Assembly: GCA_002071445.1 (NCBI GenBank)
Contig: MWFE01000021.1
Coordinates: 16,608 to 80,607, forward strand
Direction of reading: 5' to 3'
Length of the DNA: 64,000 nucleotides
Source of the DNA: Bacteroidetes bacterium ADurb.Bin008
GTDB taxonomy: Bacteria; Bacteroidota; Bacteroidia; Bacteroidales; Tenuifilaceae
Position numbers and translations under genes: made by a program. Shown here piece by piece: positions 44,094 to 53,824 of this stretch. The notes below the pieces were generated by a model. The model was not told where the DNA came from. It made no database searches and saw only the letters and a program-made list of their open reading frames with translations. Numbering within the stretch: the stretch's first letter is position 1; every line of letters begins with the position of its first letter.

Positions 44094-47000
44094 GTGAAAA
44101 AACTCGCTCTGTTTTTCGGCCTTGCCCTGTTTTTCATTTCCGCATTTGCCCAGCATACACGGCAACCCATCTCAAATTTTACACCAGCCGAATACGGACA
44201 GGGGTACTCATCGTATACGCATGCCGTAACCGAGGATGAAAATGGGCTAATATACGTAGGCACAGCTTTTGGTATTTTGCAATTCGATGGTACTTCGTGG
44301 AGATTTATTCCTGTTAAATCGGGCGTCCACGTTACCTCTTTGGCCTTTTTCAATAATACGGTTTACGTAGGGTCGCAGGGTGAGTTTGGATTTCTAAAAG
44401 CTAACGAAAACGGCAGGTTGGAATACCACTCCCTATCCGATAATCTATCGGAGGAAGATAAAAGGTTCACAGAGATATGGAAGGTACTGATTTGGAATAA
44501 ACGTATTGTATTTCAGGCCGAAGAGAAGATTTTTGTTTACGCCAACGATTCTATTTCCGTTATTAATCCTGAAACCTCATTCTTCCTTGCGTATGTGGTA
44601 GATGATCAACTCTTTGTGAGGAGCAAGAATGTCGGTTTAATGGCATATGGCGAAAGCGGATTCTCATTGGTTCCCAACGGGCAAATCTTTGCCGATCTCA
44701 GGGTATTTGCCATACTCCCTTACAAGGAGGATTCCAAAGTAATTGTTACTGAGGAAGGAGGAATTTGGGCGTGGGAGAGCAACCATATTTATAAAATTAA
44801 CACCGAAAAGGCAGTTGACAGCAAACTTGACAATTCCGAAATTATCGGCGGAAAGATGCTTTCCGATGGCAATTATGCCCTTTACTCCATGAAAGGAGGG
44901 GTACTTATATTAGACAAATCGTTTGGCATTATCACGGAGTACAACGAGAACACGGGCATGCTCTCGTCTGATATTAAGGATATTATAGAAGATGAATATG
45001 GCAACCTATGGGCAGCTACCCAGATGGGCGCCAGTAGAATACTCTACACCTCGCCCTTCTCTTATTATAATCAGTCTTCAGGGCTGTACGGAACGGTGCT
45101 GGCCGTCGGTAGAATGGGAAACCACCTGCTTGTGGGCACTTCGGTAGGACTTTTCATCGATCGGCCCTTGGGTATGAAAGTTTTTGAAGAGGTAGAAATA
45201 ACCAAAGGAAGTGGCAGTATTTGGGCCATGGAGAAATCCCCCCAAGGTCTATGGATAGCCACCGATAAAGGGCTTTGGCTGTATGATGGCAAGAGGTTTA
45301 CAGGTATTAATCACCAAAATTCGAGTAGCATCAGGTATATCCGTGAGCTCAATTGGATAATTTCGGCGGGCTATGGAGGTTTGCAAATTATTGATGCCAA
45401 AACCCTACGGCAACTTAAGAGCATTGAAGAGGTGGGGGGAGATATTTACGGGATAGCCTACAAATTTGATAAGAAAACCCGTTCGGTCGAAATATGGTTA
45501 GGCTCAAAAACCAGCGGCATTTTTCAACTTATCATTTCCCCTTCCTTAAAATACAACCTTGATTTCTTTGGCCCCGAAGATGGCCTGCCATCCGATTGGG
45601 TTTGTGCCTATCAGGCAGGGAATGATGCGGTGTTTGCCACCTCCGAAGGGATGCTTAGGTTTGTTTACCCCGAGGAAATATATAGCTTAATGGGTGACAA
45701 TTCCATGAGCATCGAGGACATTAGGGGCTACTTTGACATTGTGGATTTACCCAAATACTCGCACGATAAATCCATAACTGCCTTTCTTTTTGGCAACGAA
45801 GATTCATATGCAGCGCTGGATTATCATGTGCATTCTATTTCCATGTCCGATAGCATACCCAACAGTTACGATTATGTTACGCTGCAAATGGGGCGAATAA
45901 ATACAATAGCCAAACAGGACAATGAACTCTACGTGGGTGGCGACCTGGGCTTATGCATTGTGAATCAGAACAAGCTGATTAAAACCTACTATGCCAAACC
46001 CCATATCCTTTTACGCAAAGTAATCATTGGACAGGACTCTATCATTTGGCATGGTGATGTACAAATTGGCGGAAAGCAATTTGTTATTCCCTTTTCACTG
46101 AATACTTTAAGTCTCGATGTTGCCTCAACTTACCATGATAATGGCATTGGTGCACAGTATTCGTGGATGATCAAGGATGTTGATAAGGGCTATACCCGTT
46201 GGACTCCACTGGGAAATATTGCCCTTTCCAACCTTCGGGAAGGGGAATATGAGTTGTTAATGGTGGCTAAGAATATTCACGATGAGCAGGGAAATGAGAT
46301 TAAATTCAACTTCAGGATATTGCCACCCTGGTATCGCAGTGTATGGGCCTACATTCTATACACCATCATTTCCATAGCTTTGATAATACTGATAATTCAA
46401 ATTAACATCAGAAGGCTGAAGGCACAAAACCGCCGATTGGAAGAGATAGTCAGGCAGCGCACAAAAGAGGTGGTGGAACAGAAGGAGCGGATAGAAAACA
46501 TCCTGGAGGATATTCGCTCAAGTATTAACTATGCCCAGCGTATCCAGCAGGCACTTCTTCCCAGTCGTGAGCTGATCAAGGAGTACCTGCCAAAGCATTT
46601 TATAATCTTCAAACCGCGTGATGTGGTCAGCGGCGATTTCTACTGGGCTGCAAGGATAAAGCATTGGATTGTTGTAACTGTTGTGGATTGCACCGGACAT
46701 GGTGTCCCCGGTGCGTTTATGAGTATGCTGGGGATGTCGTTCTTGCACGAGATTGTGAGGAAGGAAGAGGTAGTTAATGCTGCCCATGTTCTTATTGAAC
46801 TTCGTAAAGCCGTAATCGAGGCGTTGAAGCAAACAGGCAAGCAGAATGAGCAGAAGGATGGGATGGATATGAGCCTTGCTGTGATCAATCTGAATAGCAA
46901 AAGGTGTTGCTGGGCCGGGGCCAATAACCCTCTTTACATTGTCCGCAGCAACGGCAATGGAATGGATAAAGAGCAGTTGGAGGATGAAGGCAGGAACAAA

Positions 47001-47339
47001 TTCTTCTTTTTTGAGAATTGCTACATGCAGGAAATTAAAGCCGATAAGATGCCAGTGGCCATCCATACCTTTATGGACGACTACACAAACCATGAAATCG
47101 AATTGCATGAAGGCGACAGGATTTACCTGTTCACTGATGGGTTTGCCGACCAGTTTGGAGGCCCCGATTACAGAAAATTCATGGCCAAATCGTTGAGGGC
47201 ATTGATTGCCGATACTTTTAATGCGCCTATTGCGCAGCAGGGAAGCCAAATGGAACAAGTTTTAAATGAATGGATTGCTTCGGCAGGCGATAGGGCAGAG
47301 CAGATAGATGATATTACCCTAATGGGTATCGAGATTTAA
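44094..47339 (+). CDS. Membrane beta-propeller / Y_Y_Y / SpoIIE-type PP2C phosphatase
   Basis: The GTG at 44094 is chosen because it begins a signal peptide (VKKLALFFGL..., ends AFAQ) and follows a -7 box; a TTG at 44016 would run through the terminator. The product is 1081 residues. A two-part beta-propeller of the hybrid-sensor type (about 30-610; DENGLIYVGT, DEYGNLWAAT, SPQGLWIATDKGLW) and a Y_Y_Y domain (about 650-750) are followed by one membrane helix (about 760-785), a coiled coil, and a cytosolic SpoIIE/PP2C domain (about 830-1081) with VSGDFYW, VDCTGHGVPGAFMSM, FTDGFADQFGG and DDITLMG. It resembles the hybrid-sensor ectodomain but replaces the kinase by a phosphatase. It closes the CHAT island. 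Confidence 0.88.
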   Translation: MKKLALFFGLALFFISAFAQHTRQPISNFTPAEYGQGYSSYTHAVTEDENGLIYVGTAFGILQFDGTSWRFIPVKSGVHVTSLAFFNNTVYVGSQGEFGFLKANENGRLEYHSLSDNLSEEDKRFTEIWKVLIWNKRIVFQAEEKIFVYANDSISVINPETSFFLAYVVDDQLFVRSKNVGLMAYGESGFSLVPNGQIFADLRVFAILPYKEDSKVIVTEEGGIWAWESNHIYKINTEKAVDSKLDNSEIIGGKMLSDGNYALYSMKGGVLILDKSFGIITEYNENTGMLSSDIKDIIEDEYGNLWAATQMGASRILYTSPFSYYNQSSGLYGTVLAVGRMGNHLLVGTSVGLFIDRPLGMKVFEEVEITKGSGSIWAMEKSPQGLWIATDKGLWLYDGKRFTGINHQNSSSIRYIRELNWIISAGYGGLQIIDAKTLRQLKSIEEVGGDIYGIAYKFDKKTRSVEIWLGSKTSGIFQLIISPSLKYNLDFFGPEDGLPSDWVCAYQAGNDAVFATSEGMLRFVYPEEIYSLMGDNSMSIEDIRGYFDIVDLPKYSHDKSITAFLFGNEDSYAALDYHVHSISMSDSIPNSYDYVTLQMGRINTIAKQDNELYVGGDLGLCIVNQNKLIKTYYAKPHILLRKVIIGQDSIIWHGDVQIGGKQFVIPFSLNTLSLDVASTYHDNGIGAQYSWMIKDVDKGYTRWTPLGNIALSNLREGEYELLMVAKNIHDEQGNEIKFNFRILPPWYRSVWAYILYTIISIALIILIIQINIRRLKAQNRRLEEIVRQRTKEVVEQKERIENILEDIRSSINYAQRIQQALLPSRELIKEYLPKHFIIFKPRDVVSGDFYWAARIKHWIVVTVVDCTGHGVPGAFMSMLGMSFLHEIVRKEEVVNAAHVLIELRKAVIEALKQTGKQNEQKDGMDMSLAVINLNSKRCCWAGANNPLYIVRSNGNGMDKEQLEDEGRNKFFFFENCYMQEIKADKMPVAIHTFMDDYTNHEIELHEGDRIYLFTDGFADQFGGPDYRKFMAKSLRALIADTFNAPIAQQGSQMEQVLNEWIASAGDRAEQIDDITLMGIEI

Positions 47340-47363
47340 AATGTTTTGGCTGACTCACGATAC

Positions 47364-49691
47364 TTAACCAACCACTTTCAGCTTGGCAAATTTAAGCAGT
47401 AGGGTCTTTTTCCCTGCCGATTGGAATTCTATGGTGGCCTTCCTGTTCTGACCCTCCCCCTCCACTTCGAGAACTACTCCTGCTCCGAACCTTCCGTGGA
47501 GAACCTTGGCGCCAACTGCAAGGGAGTCGATTTCAGGATCAGGCGGAACTGACCCCGGTTCGTTGTATTGCGGTTGTTGAAGGCGAACCAGTTTCTTGTA
47601 CTCGCCCTTTGGTGAAAAACTCCCCTTATTACTTCCCTGATAAGCCCCGTAAGGTGGTCGTTTGGCTGTCGGTGTCGTGGAGTAGTCGCTAAAATCCAAT
47701 GAAAAATTGTCCGTTTCCCTTTCAAGCCTTGCGCTTTCTACCCAGCGCTGGTCAATCTCCTTAATGAATCTGCTGGGTGCGCAATGGGTCAGATTGCCCC
47801 ATTTGTAACGGATCTGTGCATGCGATATGGTTGCAAGTTTAGCAGCTCTGGTTAGGGCAACATAAAACAGCCTTCGTTCCTCCTCAATCTCATCGGGAAT
47901 GCCAACCGATAATCTGGAGGGGAAAAGGTCCTCCTCGACCCCGGCAATGAACACGTAGTCGAATTCCAAACCTTTGGCCGAGTGGATGGTCATAACCGAA
48001 ACCTTATCCTTATCCTCGGGCTTATCGGTATCAGCATCGGTCAGCAGCGATACGTTGGCCAGGTAATCGGCCAGCGAAAGGGCTTCGGTTATCCCTTCCC
48101 TCCTTTGCGAATCGACATACTCTTTAATGCCATTCAGTAGTTCCTCAAGGTTCTGCAACCTCGATATCCCTTCAATGGAGCTATCCGATTTAAAATCGTA
48201 CAGCATCCCCGATTCAACCACGATGGTTCGTGCCGTCTCATATGCATCGTCGGTGAAAATGATGGACCTGAAACGGGATATTAAACCGTGAAATTCAACC
48301 AGCTTTTTCAGGGCGGCAGGCTTTACCCCGGGGTTCACCCGGTGTAAATTCTCAATGGTGGACCAAATGCTATGATTCTTGCTATTCGATTCCCATTCCA
48401 GACGTTCTACCGTGGTTTCGCCTATTCCACGCGGTGGGAAGTTGACAATCCGTTTTAACGATTCGTCATCGTGGGGATTTACGGCCAACCTGAAGTATGC
48501 CAGAATGTTTTTAATCTCCTTGCGCTGGTAAAACGAAAGGCTTCCGTAAACCTTGTATGGGATATTGCGCTTTCTGAGAGCCTCCTCAAAAATTCGCGAT
48601 TGTGCATTAATACGGTAAAGCACGGCAAACCTATTGTATGCTACGTGATCGCGGTGGCAAATTTCGCTAATGGTATTGGCCACCATCAGTCCCTCTTCAT
48701 GATCGTTGTATGCCTCAATAATCTTAACCTTTTCGCCTTCGTCGTTGGCCGAAAAGGCTACTTTCTGTATTTGCCTCTGATTCTTGGCAATCACGCTGTT
48801 GGCAGCATTCACTATGGTCTTGGTTGAGCGGTAGTTCTGTTCCAGTTTGAATAGCCTATAGTTCGGATAGTCGTTTCTGAAATTCAGGATATTCTCAATC
48901 TTGGCGCCCCTGAACGAGTAGATGCTTTGAGCGTCGTCGCCAACCACGCATACATTCTGCCGCGTTGCGGCCAACTTTTTGACAATCAGGTATTGGCTAT
49001 AGTTTGTGTCCTGATACTCGTCAACCAGTATGTAGTGAAACTTTTCCTGATACTTGGCCAATACCTCGGGATAGTCGCGGAACAGAATATTGGTATTAAC
49101 CAGTAAATCATCAAAATCCATTGCCGAGGCCCTGAAGCAACGTTGTGCATATAGAGCGTAAATATGGGCCATTTCGGGTTTACGGGCTTGCCTGTCGTAG
49201 CCAACAAGTTGTGCGTTGGCAGCATACCCCTGCGGGGTAATCAGGTTGTTCTTGGCCCACGAAATGCGCCCCATTACCTCGCTCACCTTGTAGGTGTTTT
49301 TATCGAGGTTTTGCTCTTTGATAATGGTTGCCAGCAGGTTTTTCGTATCGGAAGTATCGTACACGGTAAACGTTTTGGGGTAACCCAGCTTATCGCTTTC
49401 CATGCTGAGTATCCGCATGAATTTGGAGTGAAATGTACCCATCCAAAGCTGTCGTGCCGTTATCTCATCGACCAAGCCGGCAATGCGGGCCTGCATTTCA
49501 CGGGCGGCTTTATTGGTAAAGGTCAGGGCCAGAATATTCCATGGCGGCACGCCCTGCTTAAGCAAATGGACAATCCGCATGGTTAATACCCTGGTTTTAC
49601 CCGACCCGGCCGCTGCAATAATCAGTGCGGGGCCTTCGGTAGCCATCACTGCTTCGCGTTGTGCCGGATTCAGACCTTCCAAATACTCCAT
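47364..49691 (-). CDS. pcrA: UvrD/PcrA-type DNA helicase
   Basis: The 775-residue 3'-5' SF1A helicase is for repair and replication-fork work. The N-terminus MEYLEGLNPAQREAV has the Q motif; Walker A AAAGSGKT spans 26-33; DEYQDTNYSQY (motif II), VVGDDAQSIYSFRGA (motif III), KLEQNYRSTKTI (motif IV), VMTIHSAKGLEFDYVF (motif V) and EEERRLFYVALTRA (motif VI) are all present. The C-terminus ends in a Tudor-like GAKVLHGRFGAGVV, as in PcrA. The length is normal. It has its own promoter and is convergent with the PP2C gene (24 bases between stops). Confidence 0.95.
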   Translation of the reverse strand: MEYLEGLNPAQREAVMATEGPALIIAAAGSGKTRVLTMRIVHLLKQGVPPWNILALTFTNKAAREMQARIAGLVDEITARQLWMGTFHSKFMRILSMESDKLGYPKTFTVYDTSDTKNLLATIIKEQNLDKNTYKVSEVMGRISWAKNNLITPQGYAANAQLVGYDRQARKPEMAHIYALYAQRCFRASAMDFDDLLVNTNILFRDYPEVLAKYQEKFHYILVDEYQDTNYSQYLIVKKLAATRQNVCVVGDDAQSIYSFRGAKIENILNFRNDYPNYRLFKLEQNYRSTKTIVNAANSVIAKNQRQIQKVAFSANDEGEKVKIIEAYNDHEEGLMVANTISEICHRDHVAYNRFAVLYRINAQSRIFEEALRKRNIPYKVYGSLSFYQRKEIKNILAYFRLAVNPHDDESLKRIVNFPPRGIGETTVERLEWESNSKNHSIWSTIENLHRVNPGVKPAALKKLVEFHGLISRFRSIIFTDDAYETARTIVVESGMLYDFKSDSSIEGISRLQNLEELLNGIKEYVDSQRREGITEALSLADYLANVSLLTDADTDKPEDKDKVSVMTIHSAKGLEFDYVFIAGVEEDLFPSRLSVGIPDEIEEERRLFYVALTRAAKLATISHAQIRYKWGNLTHCAPSRFIKEIDQRWVESARLERETDNFSLDFSDYSTTPTAKRPPYGAYQGSNKGSFSPKGEYKKLVRLQQPQYNEPGSVPPDPEIDSLAVGAKVLHGRFGAGVVLEVEGEGQNRKATIEFQSAGKKTLLLKFAKLKVVG

Positions 49692-49716
49692 AAATTCTTT
49701 AAAATAGTTGCCTTCG

Positions 49717-49748
49717 CAAAATTACCCAGGGGTTACCTCTAATCCAAA
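49717..49748 (-). promoter_or_regulatory. Promoter of pcrA
   Basis: Minus-strand TTTG (49748-49745), 20 bases, TAATTTTG (49724-49717), 25 bases before the ATG. Confidence 0.65.
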
Positions 49749-49927
49749 ATAAATGGGGCAATGTTATTAACACAAATTGACCCATGGTTGGGCTTGAATA
49801 AAAAAATGTTGAAAATATAATCCATACCCAAAAAATCCGTTTATTCTTTTGTTCCATCGCTATTCAGCTGGCTGATTGCGTAAAAAATTACTATCATTGT
49901 AGTTCTATTTTTTAAAAAGATTATCCG

Positions 49928-51379
49928 ATGAGGGTTGTAAGGAAACTATTCCTATTAATCACTGTTCTTGGGGCTTTGGTGTCGGGAAAGGAGGCGCAGG
50001 CGCAACTTTTTTCTCCCGGCTGCGATTGGGTAGGCACAACCCAATATCAGTACGTTGCACCTGAGTTGCAAGACCCCATTTTTATCTTCTTTTCGTGGTT
50101 GGACAATCCGGGGCTCGGTAATCTCAGGGCACAATTTTCCGATTCGACGCATGCAACATACCTGTGGAGAAAGTACGACCCTGCACAACGGCAGTTTAAT
50201 ATTATTCAGGGGCAAACCGATTCGCTACTCATCAATTTAGAAAGGGGAGGGTATAGGGTTGAGGTTACCGTTGGCGATAGCACAGAGATATACACAGCAT
50301 GGGTTATGATTGACGATGTGGAGATTGACCGGTTGGCCGTGTGGAACAATAACTGCGAAAGGCTGACACTGGCCCTGTTTTCAAAGCCAAATAATTTCTA
50401 CGAGGTTAATTCAAATTACTTTACATACTACAATTACTATACGCCCATACATGCTCCGCTTACCGTACTGGGGCCTCGTGGATACTTTGGCGATTACACG
50501 TTCACCTCCAATCCCGATGAAGTGCCGGTGGATGAACTTTTACCCTTTCTGCAAAACTCACATTTAATTGATATTGAATTCGAAAGCCCGGCAAATCAAT
50601 CGCTTCATGGCCCGCTTCACGATGCAAAGTATGAATTGGTAATCCACACCCCCTTTGGCAAGGGCGATTTACAGGTAGAAACCGAAGAAATTCCGGCCAT
50701 TGCAACAAGGGCTGATTTTGAACTTTTTATTAATCAGCCAGTTGATGGGATTCCTGATTGGGTACCCGGTGGTGATAGCCCCTCGGGAGAAGCCCTGTTG
50801 GAAATTAAATTGGAAAGTTCATCGGAGAATGCCGATTCCATATACTGGAAGCTGCACAAGATTACAGAGTTGTATTCCAATACCAGCAAGGTTATCTGGA
50901 GCGACAGCTCGTACATGGAAAGCGGTAGGGAAGTATTTCCCCCTAAAGAGTTGATGGTTCCCGGCTTCTACAAGGTAGAACATTCGTCAAAGAAGTTGAG
51001 CTCGGGCTGTATTGATAAGTTGTTACTGCCATTCGACGAAAACAAATTTTTAGAGGTGGACTCATCATTTTTTAAAGGTGCTGCTATCCCCAACGTGTTT
51101 ACTCCCAGCGGAGCCAATCCAACCTTTAAGTTCGTGCTTCCCGAGGATAATATCATGTCCATCAAAGATTTCAAAATAACCATATTCAGCCGTTGGGGTA
51201 ATCGGGTTTACGCATACACGGGCGACCCCAAAACCTGGGAGGGATGGGACGGAAAGATAGATGGTACCAAAGGCGATGCTGCTGCTGGTGTGTACTATTT
51301 TGTTATTGAGGCCGTTGGATGGGATGGCAAGAGATATAGGAAAGGGCAGTACAAGGGTTTTCTACACCTCTTCAGGTAG
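49928..51379 (+). CDS. Type IX secretion cargo with gliding-motility (type B) C-terminal domain
   Basis: The 483-residue protein has a signal peptide (1-25, ends EAQAQ). The middle part (30-380) is not recognised; it contains beta-rich PKD-like segments and many aromatic residues. The C-terminal 95 residues carry the type B sorting-domain pattern: AAIPNVFTPSGANPTF, FKITIFSRWGNRVYAY, WEGWDGKIDG, AAAGVYYFVIEA and a final GFLHLFR. The usual NVFTPNGDG is altered to NVFTPSGAN. Such domains direct export by the type IX secretion system. No T9SS machinery is in the window, so it must be encoded elsewhere. The function is unknown. Confidence 0.85.
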   Translation: MRVVRKLFLLITVLGALVSGKEAQAQLFSPGCDWVGTTQYQYVAPELQDPIFIFFSWLDNPGLGNLRAQFSDSTHATYLWRKYDPAQRQFNIIQGQTDSLLINLERGGYRVEVTVGDSTEIYTAWVMIDDVEIDRLAVWNNNCERLTLALFSKPNNFYEVNSNYFTYYNYYTPIHAPLTVLGPRGYFGDYTFTSNPDEVPVDELLPFLQNSHLIDIEFESPANQSLHGPLHDAKYELVIHTPFGKGDLQVETEEIPAIATRADFELFINQPVDGIPDWVPGGDSPSGEALLEIKLESSSENADSIYWKLHKITELYSNTSKVIWSDSSYMESGREVFPPKELMVPGFYKVEHSSKKLSSGCIDKLLLPFDENKFLEVDSSFFKGAAIPNVFTPSGANPTFKFVLPEDNIMSIKDFKITIFSRWGNRVYAYTGDPKTWEGWDGKIDGTKGDAAAGVYYFVIEAVGWDGKRYRKGQYKGFLHLFR

Positions 51380-51485
51380 CCGTTTCTACCTATTCCTTCT
51401 TATTCTTACCGTTGTAATGCATACGGTACTTTACCTCTCAATATAATCATCGAAATTTCAGCCTGTTTGGTAAATTGTATCTCAA

Positions 51486-51520
51486 TTTGTCCTTAATTCA
51501 AAAATGATTTGCTATTTTTG
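51486..51520 (+). promoter_or_regulatory. Promoter of acyl-CoA synthetase gene
   Basis: TTTG (51486-51489), 23 bases, TATTTTTG (51513-51520), 23 bases before the ATG. Confidence 0.6.
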
Positions 51521-51543
51521 AATGGGACTAAAATAATACAACT

Positions 51544-53190
51544 ATGCTGACAGAAACAGTTTCTCAATACTTTGAGGGAAGTATCCGTAATAATTGGGAT
51601 TTTAAAGCGCTATCCGATTACAAAGGTGAAACATTGGCATACAGCGATGTGGCCCACATAATCCATCGCGTGCATAGCTTTTTTCAGGCTGCAGGCATTA
51701 AGCCCGGCGACAAGGTTGCCCTGCTGGGCAAAAATTCGGCCCGTTGGTGTACGGTTTATCTGGCAACGGTTTCCTATGGAGCAGTGATTGTTCCTATCCT
51801 GCCCGATTTTAAACCCGCCGATGTGCAGGGAATTGTTACCCACTCCGATTCCATCCTGCTCTTTGCCGAGCAGTCGTTGTTCGATGCACTGGATTTTGAG
51901 CAGATGCCCATTCTGATGGGTGCACTCAGGATAAACGGATTTTCCATATTGGCTCAGCGTTCCGACCAGTTCGTGGGGGCGGTTAACGAGTCCAAACTGG
52001 ACAAACCCTTCGACGTCAATCCCCTTAAGGCTGACGAGTTTAGATTACCCCAGATTGAAAACGATAAACTGGCTGTTATCAGCTATACGTCGGGCACTAC
52101 TGGCTTTGCAAAGGGTGTGATGATTCCGCACAACAGCTTGGCTGCCAATATTCGGTACGCCCAAAGGAATATGCCTCTCAATCCCGGTGATCCCATCGTT
52201 TCTTTTCTGCCTTTAGCCCACACCTTTGGCTGCGCTTTCGAATTTTTATTCCCTTTCACCCTTGGGTGCCATATAACCATACTTACCAAAACCCCTTCGC
52301 CACAGGTGATTCTACAGGCATTTCACGACGTGAAGCCTGCGCTGATCCTGTCCGTACCACTGGTTGTTGAGAAGATATTCAAGAAGCAGGTGCTCCCCAT
52401 TATCAGCAAACCGATAATGAAAGTGATTCTCAATATTCCGGGGATTAACCGGATTATCCTTAATAAGATTCATACAAAGCTATTCAATGCCTTTGGCGGT
52501 AATTTCAAGGAGCTGGTGCTGGGCGGTGCTGCCTTTAACCCTGAGGCTGAGCATTTTTTCAAAAAGATTAAGTTCCCCTTCACCGTGGGTTATGGTATGA
52601 CCGAGTGCGGACCCCTTATCAGCTACCACAACTGGCGTGAGAATCCCATTGGCTCATCGGGTAGGATAGTAGATACTCTGGAGATTAAGGTCGATTCGCC
52701 CGATCCGGCCAAAGTGGCAGGCGAGATAATAGTGCGGGGGGAAAACGTGATGTATGGCTACTACAAAAACAAAGAAGCCACCGACGAGGTTCTCGATTCC
52801 GATGGCTGGCTACACACCGGCGATCTGGGATTAATGGATAAACTGGGAAATATTTACCTCAAAGGGCGTATTAAGAGCCTGCTGCTGGGTGCCAGCGGAA
52901 AGAATATCTACCCCGAGGAGATAGAATCCATTTACAATAATAAGTTTGGCGTTGCCGAAACCGTGGTGGTACAACGCAACGAGAAACTGGTTGCCCTTAT
53001 CTACCCCGATATGGATTTTGTGAAGAACGAAAATCTGTCTAACGACGATTTGAAGAAGTTGTTCGATGAGTACAAGAAGGAGATTAACGAGCAGATTCCG
53101 GCCTACATGAACGTTTCGCAGGTGGAAATCCATCAGGAGGAGTTTGCCAAAACGCCCAAGAGAAGTATCAAGAGATTCTTGTATAAGTAA
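51544..53190 (+). CDS. Long-chain acyl-CoA synthetase (AMP-forming)
   Basis: The 548-residue ANL-superfamily ligase adenylates a carboxylic acid and passes it to CoA. Motifs: P-loop ISYTSGTTGFAKGVMIPH (A3), VGYGMTECGPLISYHNW (A5), DGWLHTGDLGLMDKLGNIYL (A7), LLGASGKNIYPEEIE (A8), and the C-terminal KTPKRSIKRF with the catalytic Lys. The length and the overall layout fit long-chain fatty-acid CoA ligases of Bacteroidota. The specificity cannot be read. It is followed by a bidirectional hairpin and by the convergent cyclophilin gene. Confidence 0.9.
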   Translation: MLTETVSQYFEGSIRNNWDFKALSDYKGETLAYSDVAHIIHRVHSFFQAAGIKPGDKVALLGKNSARWCTVYLATVSYGAVIVPILPDFKPADVQGIVTHSDSILLFAEQSLFDALDFEQMPILMGALRINGFSILAQRSDQFVGAVNESKLDKPFDVNPLKADEFRLPQIENDKLAVISYTSGTTGFAKGVMIPHNSLAANIRYAQRNMPLNPGDPIVSFLPLAHTFGCAFEFLFPFTLGCHITILTKTPSPQVILQAFHDVKPALILSVPLVVEKIFKKQVLPIISKPIMKVILNIPGINRIILNKIHTKLFNAFGGNFKELVLGGAAFNPEAEHFFKKIKFPFTVGYGMTECGPLISYHNWRENPIGSSGRIVDTLEIKVDSPDPAKVAGEIIVRGENVMYGYYKNKEATDEVLDSDGWLHTGDLGLMDKLGNIYLKGRIKSLLLGASGKNIYPEEIESIYNNKFGVAETVVVQRNEKLVALIYPDMDFVKNENLSNDDLKKLFDEYKKEINEQIPAYMNVSQVEIHQEEFAKTPKRSIKRFLYK

Positions 53191-53236
53191 GATATTATCT
53201 TTTGCCTAAACGTATTCGGCAAAAATAGTCACACTA

Positions 53237-53265
53237 AAGCGATATAACCCAAGGTTATATCGCTT
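53237..53265. terminator. Bidirectional hairpin terminator
   Basis: Perfect 13-bp stem AAGCGATATAACC/GGTTATATCGCTT with a CAA loop, centred between the convergent acyl-CoA synthetase and cyclophilin genes. A weaker 7-bp stem (TTTTGCC/GGCAAAA) lies before it. Confidence 0.75.
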
Positions 53266-53290
53266 ATTTCTTGTTGCGGTAGCCGTACTG

Positions 53291-53752
53291 CTATTGCCCT
53301 TCAACTATCACGATTTTGTCAATGGCATCGCCTTGCCTGATTTGGTCAATCACTTCGAGCCCCTCGTACACTTTACCAAAACAGGTATGATTGCGATCGA
53401 GATGGCTGGTGTTGTTGCGGCTGTGGCATATAAAGAATTGTGATCCTCCGGTATTACGCCCCGCGTGGGCCATGGAGAGTACACCACGGTCGTGGTACTG
53501 CCTGTTGCCATCCAGTTCGCAGTCGATGCTATACCCGGGACCGCCTGTTCCTACGCGCCTGTCGGTCATATCCCTTGAAAAGGGACATCCACCTTGTATC
53601 ACAAAGTTGGGAATGACCCTGTGGAACGCAAGTCCGTTGTAGAACCCTGCCTCGGCAAGCTTAATAAAGTTGGCCACCGTATTGGGGGCATCATCAAAGT
53701 AAAATTCAATCTTCATAACACCCTTTGGGGTGTGAATTTCTGCATGCTTCAT
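53291..53752 (-). CDS. Cyclophilin-type peptidyl-prolyl isomerase
   Basis: The 153-residue cyclophilin has no signal peptide, so it is cytosolic. Core motifs: [20 protein letters not shown] (28-47), [14 protein letters not shown] (48-61), catalytic Arg in [28 protein letters not shown] (94-108) with the active-site Gln, and [15 protein letters not shown]. The Trp of human CypA is replaced by His in the loop ([11 protein letters not shown]), as is usual in bacterial forms. It speeds up Xaa-Pro isomerisation in folding. Confidence 0.93.
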   Translation of the reverse strand: MKHAEIHTPKGVMKIEFYFDDAPNTVANFIKLAEAGFYNGLAFHRVIPNFVIQGGCPFSRDMTDRRVGTGGPGYSIDCELDGNRQYHDRGVLSMAHAGRNTGGSQFFICHSRNNTSHLDRNHTCFGKVYEGLEVIDQIRQGDAIDKIVIVEGQ

Positions 53753-53824
53753 AGTCTATGTATGCTATTAAGTGATTTGTGGAACTCAGGTGAATATTGA
53801 TCAAAAGGATTCAAATGGATAAGT

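Noticed and set aside
46518..47258. 246-codon minus-strand ORF
   Set aside because: It lies opposite the SpoIIE catalytic domain, has no start context and no family motif; the plus-strand frame is a recognised protein.
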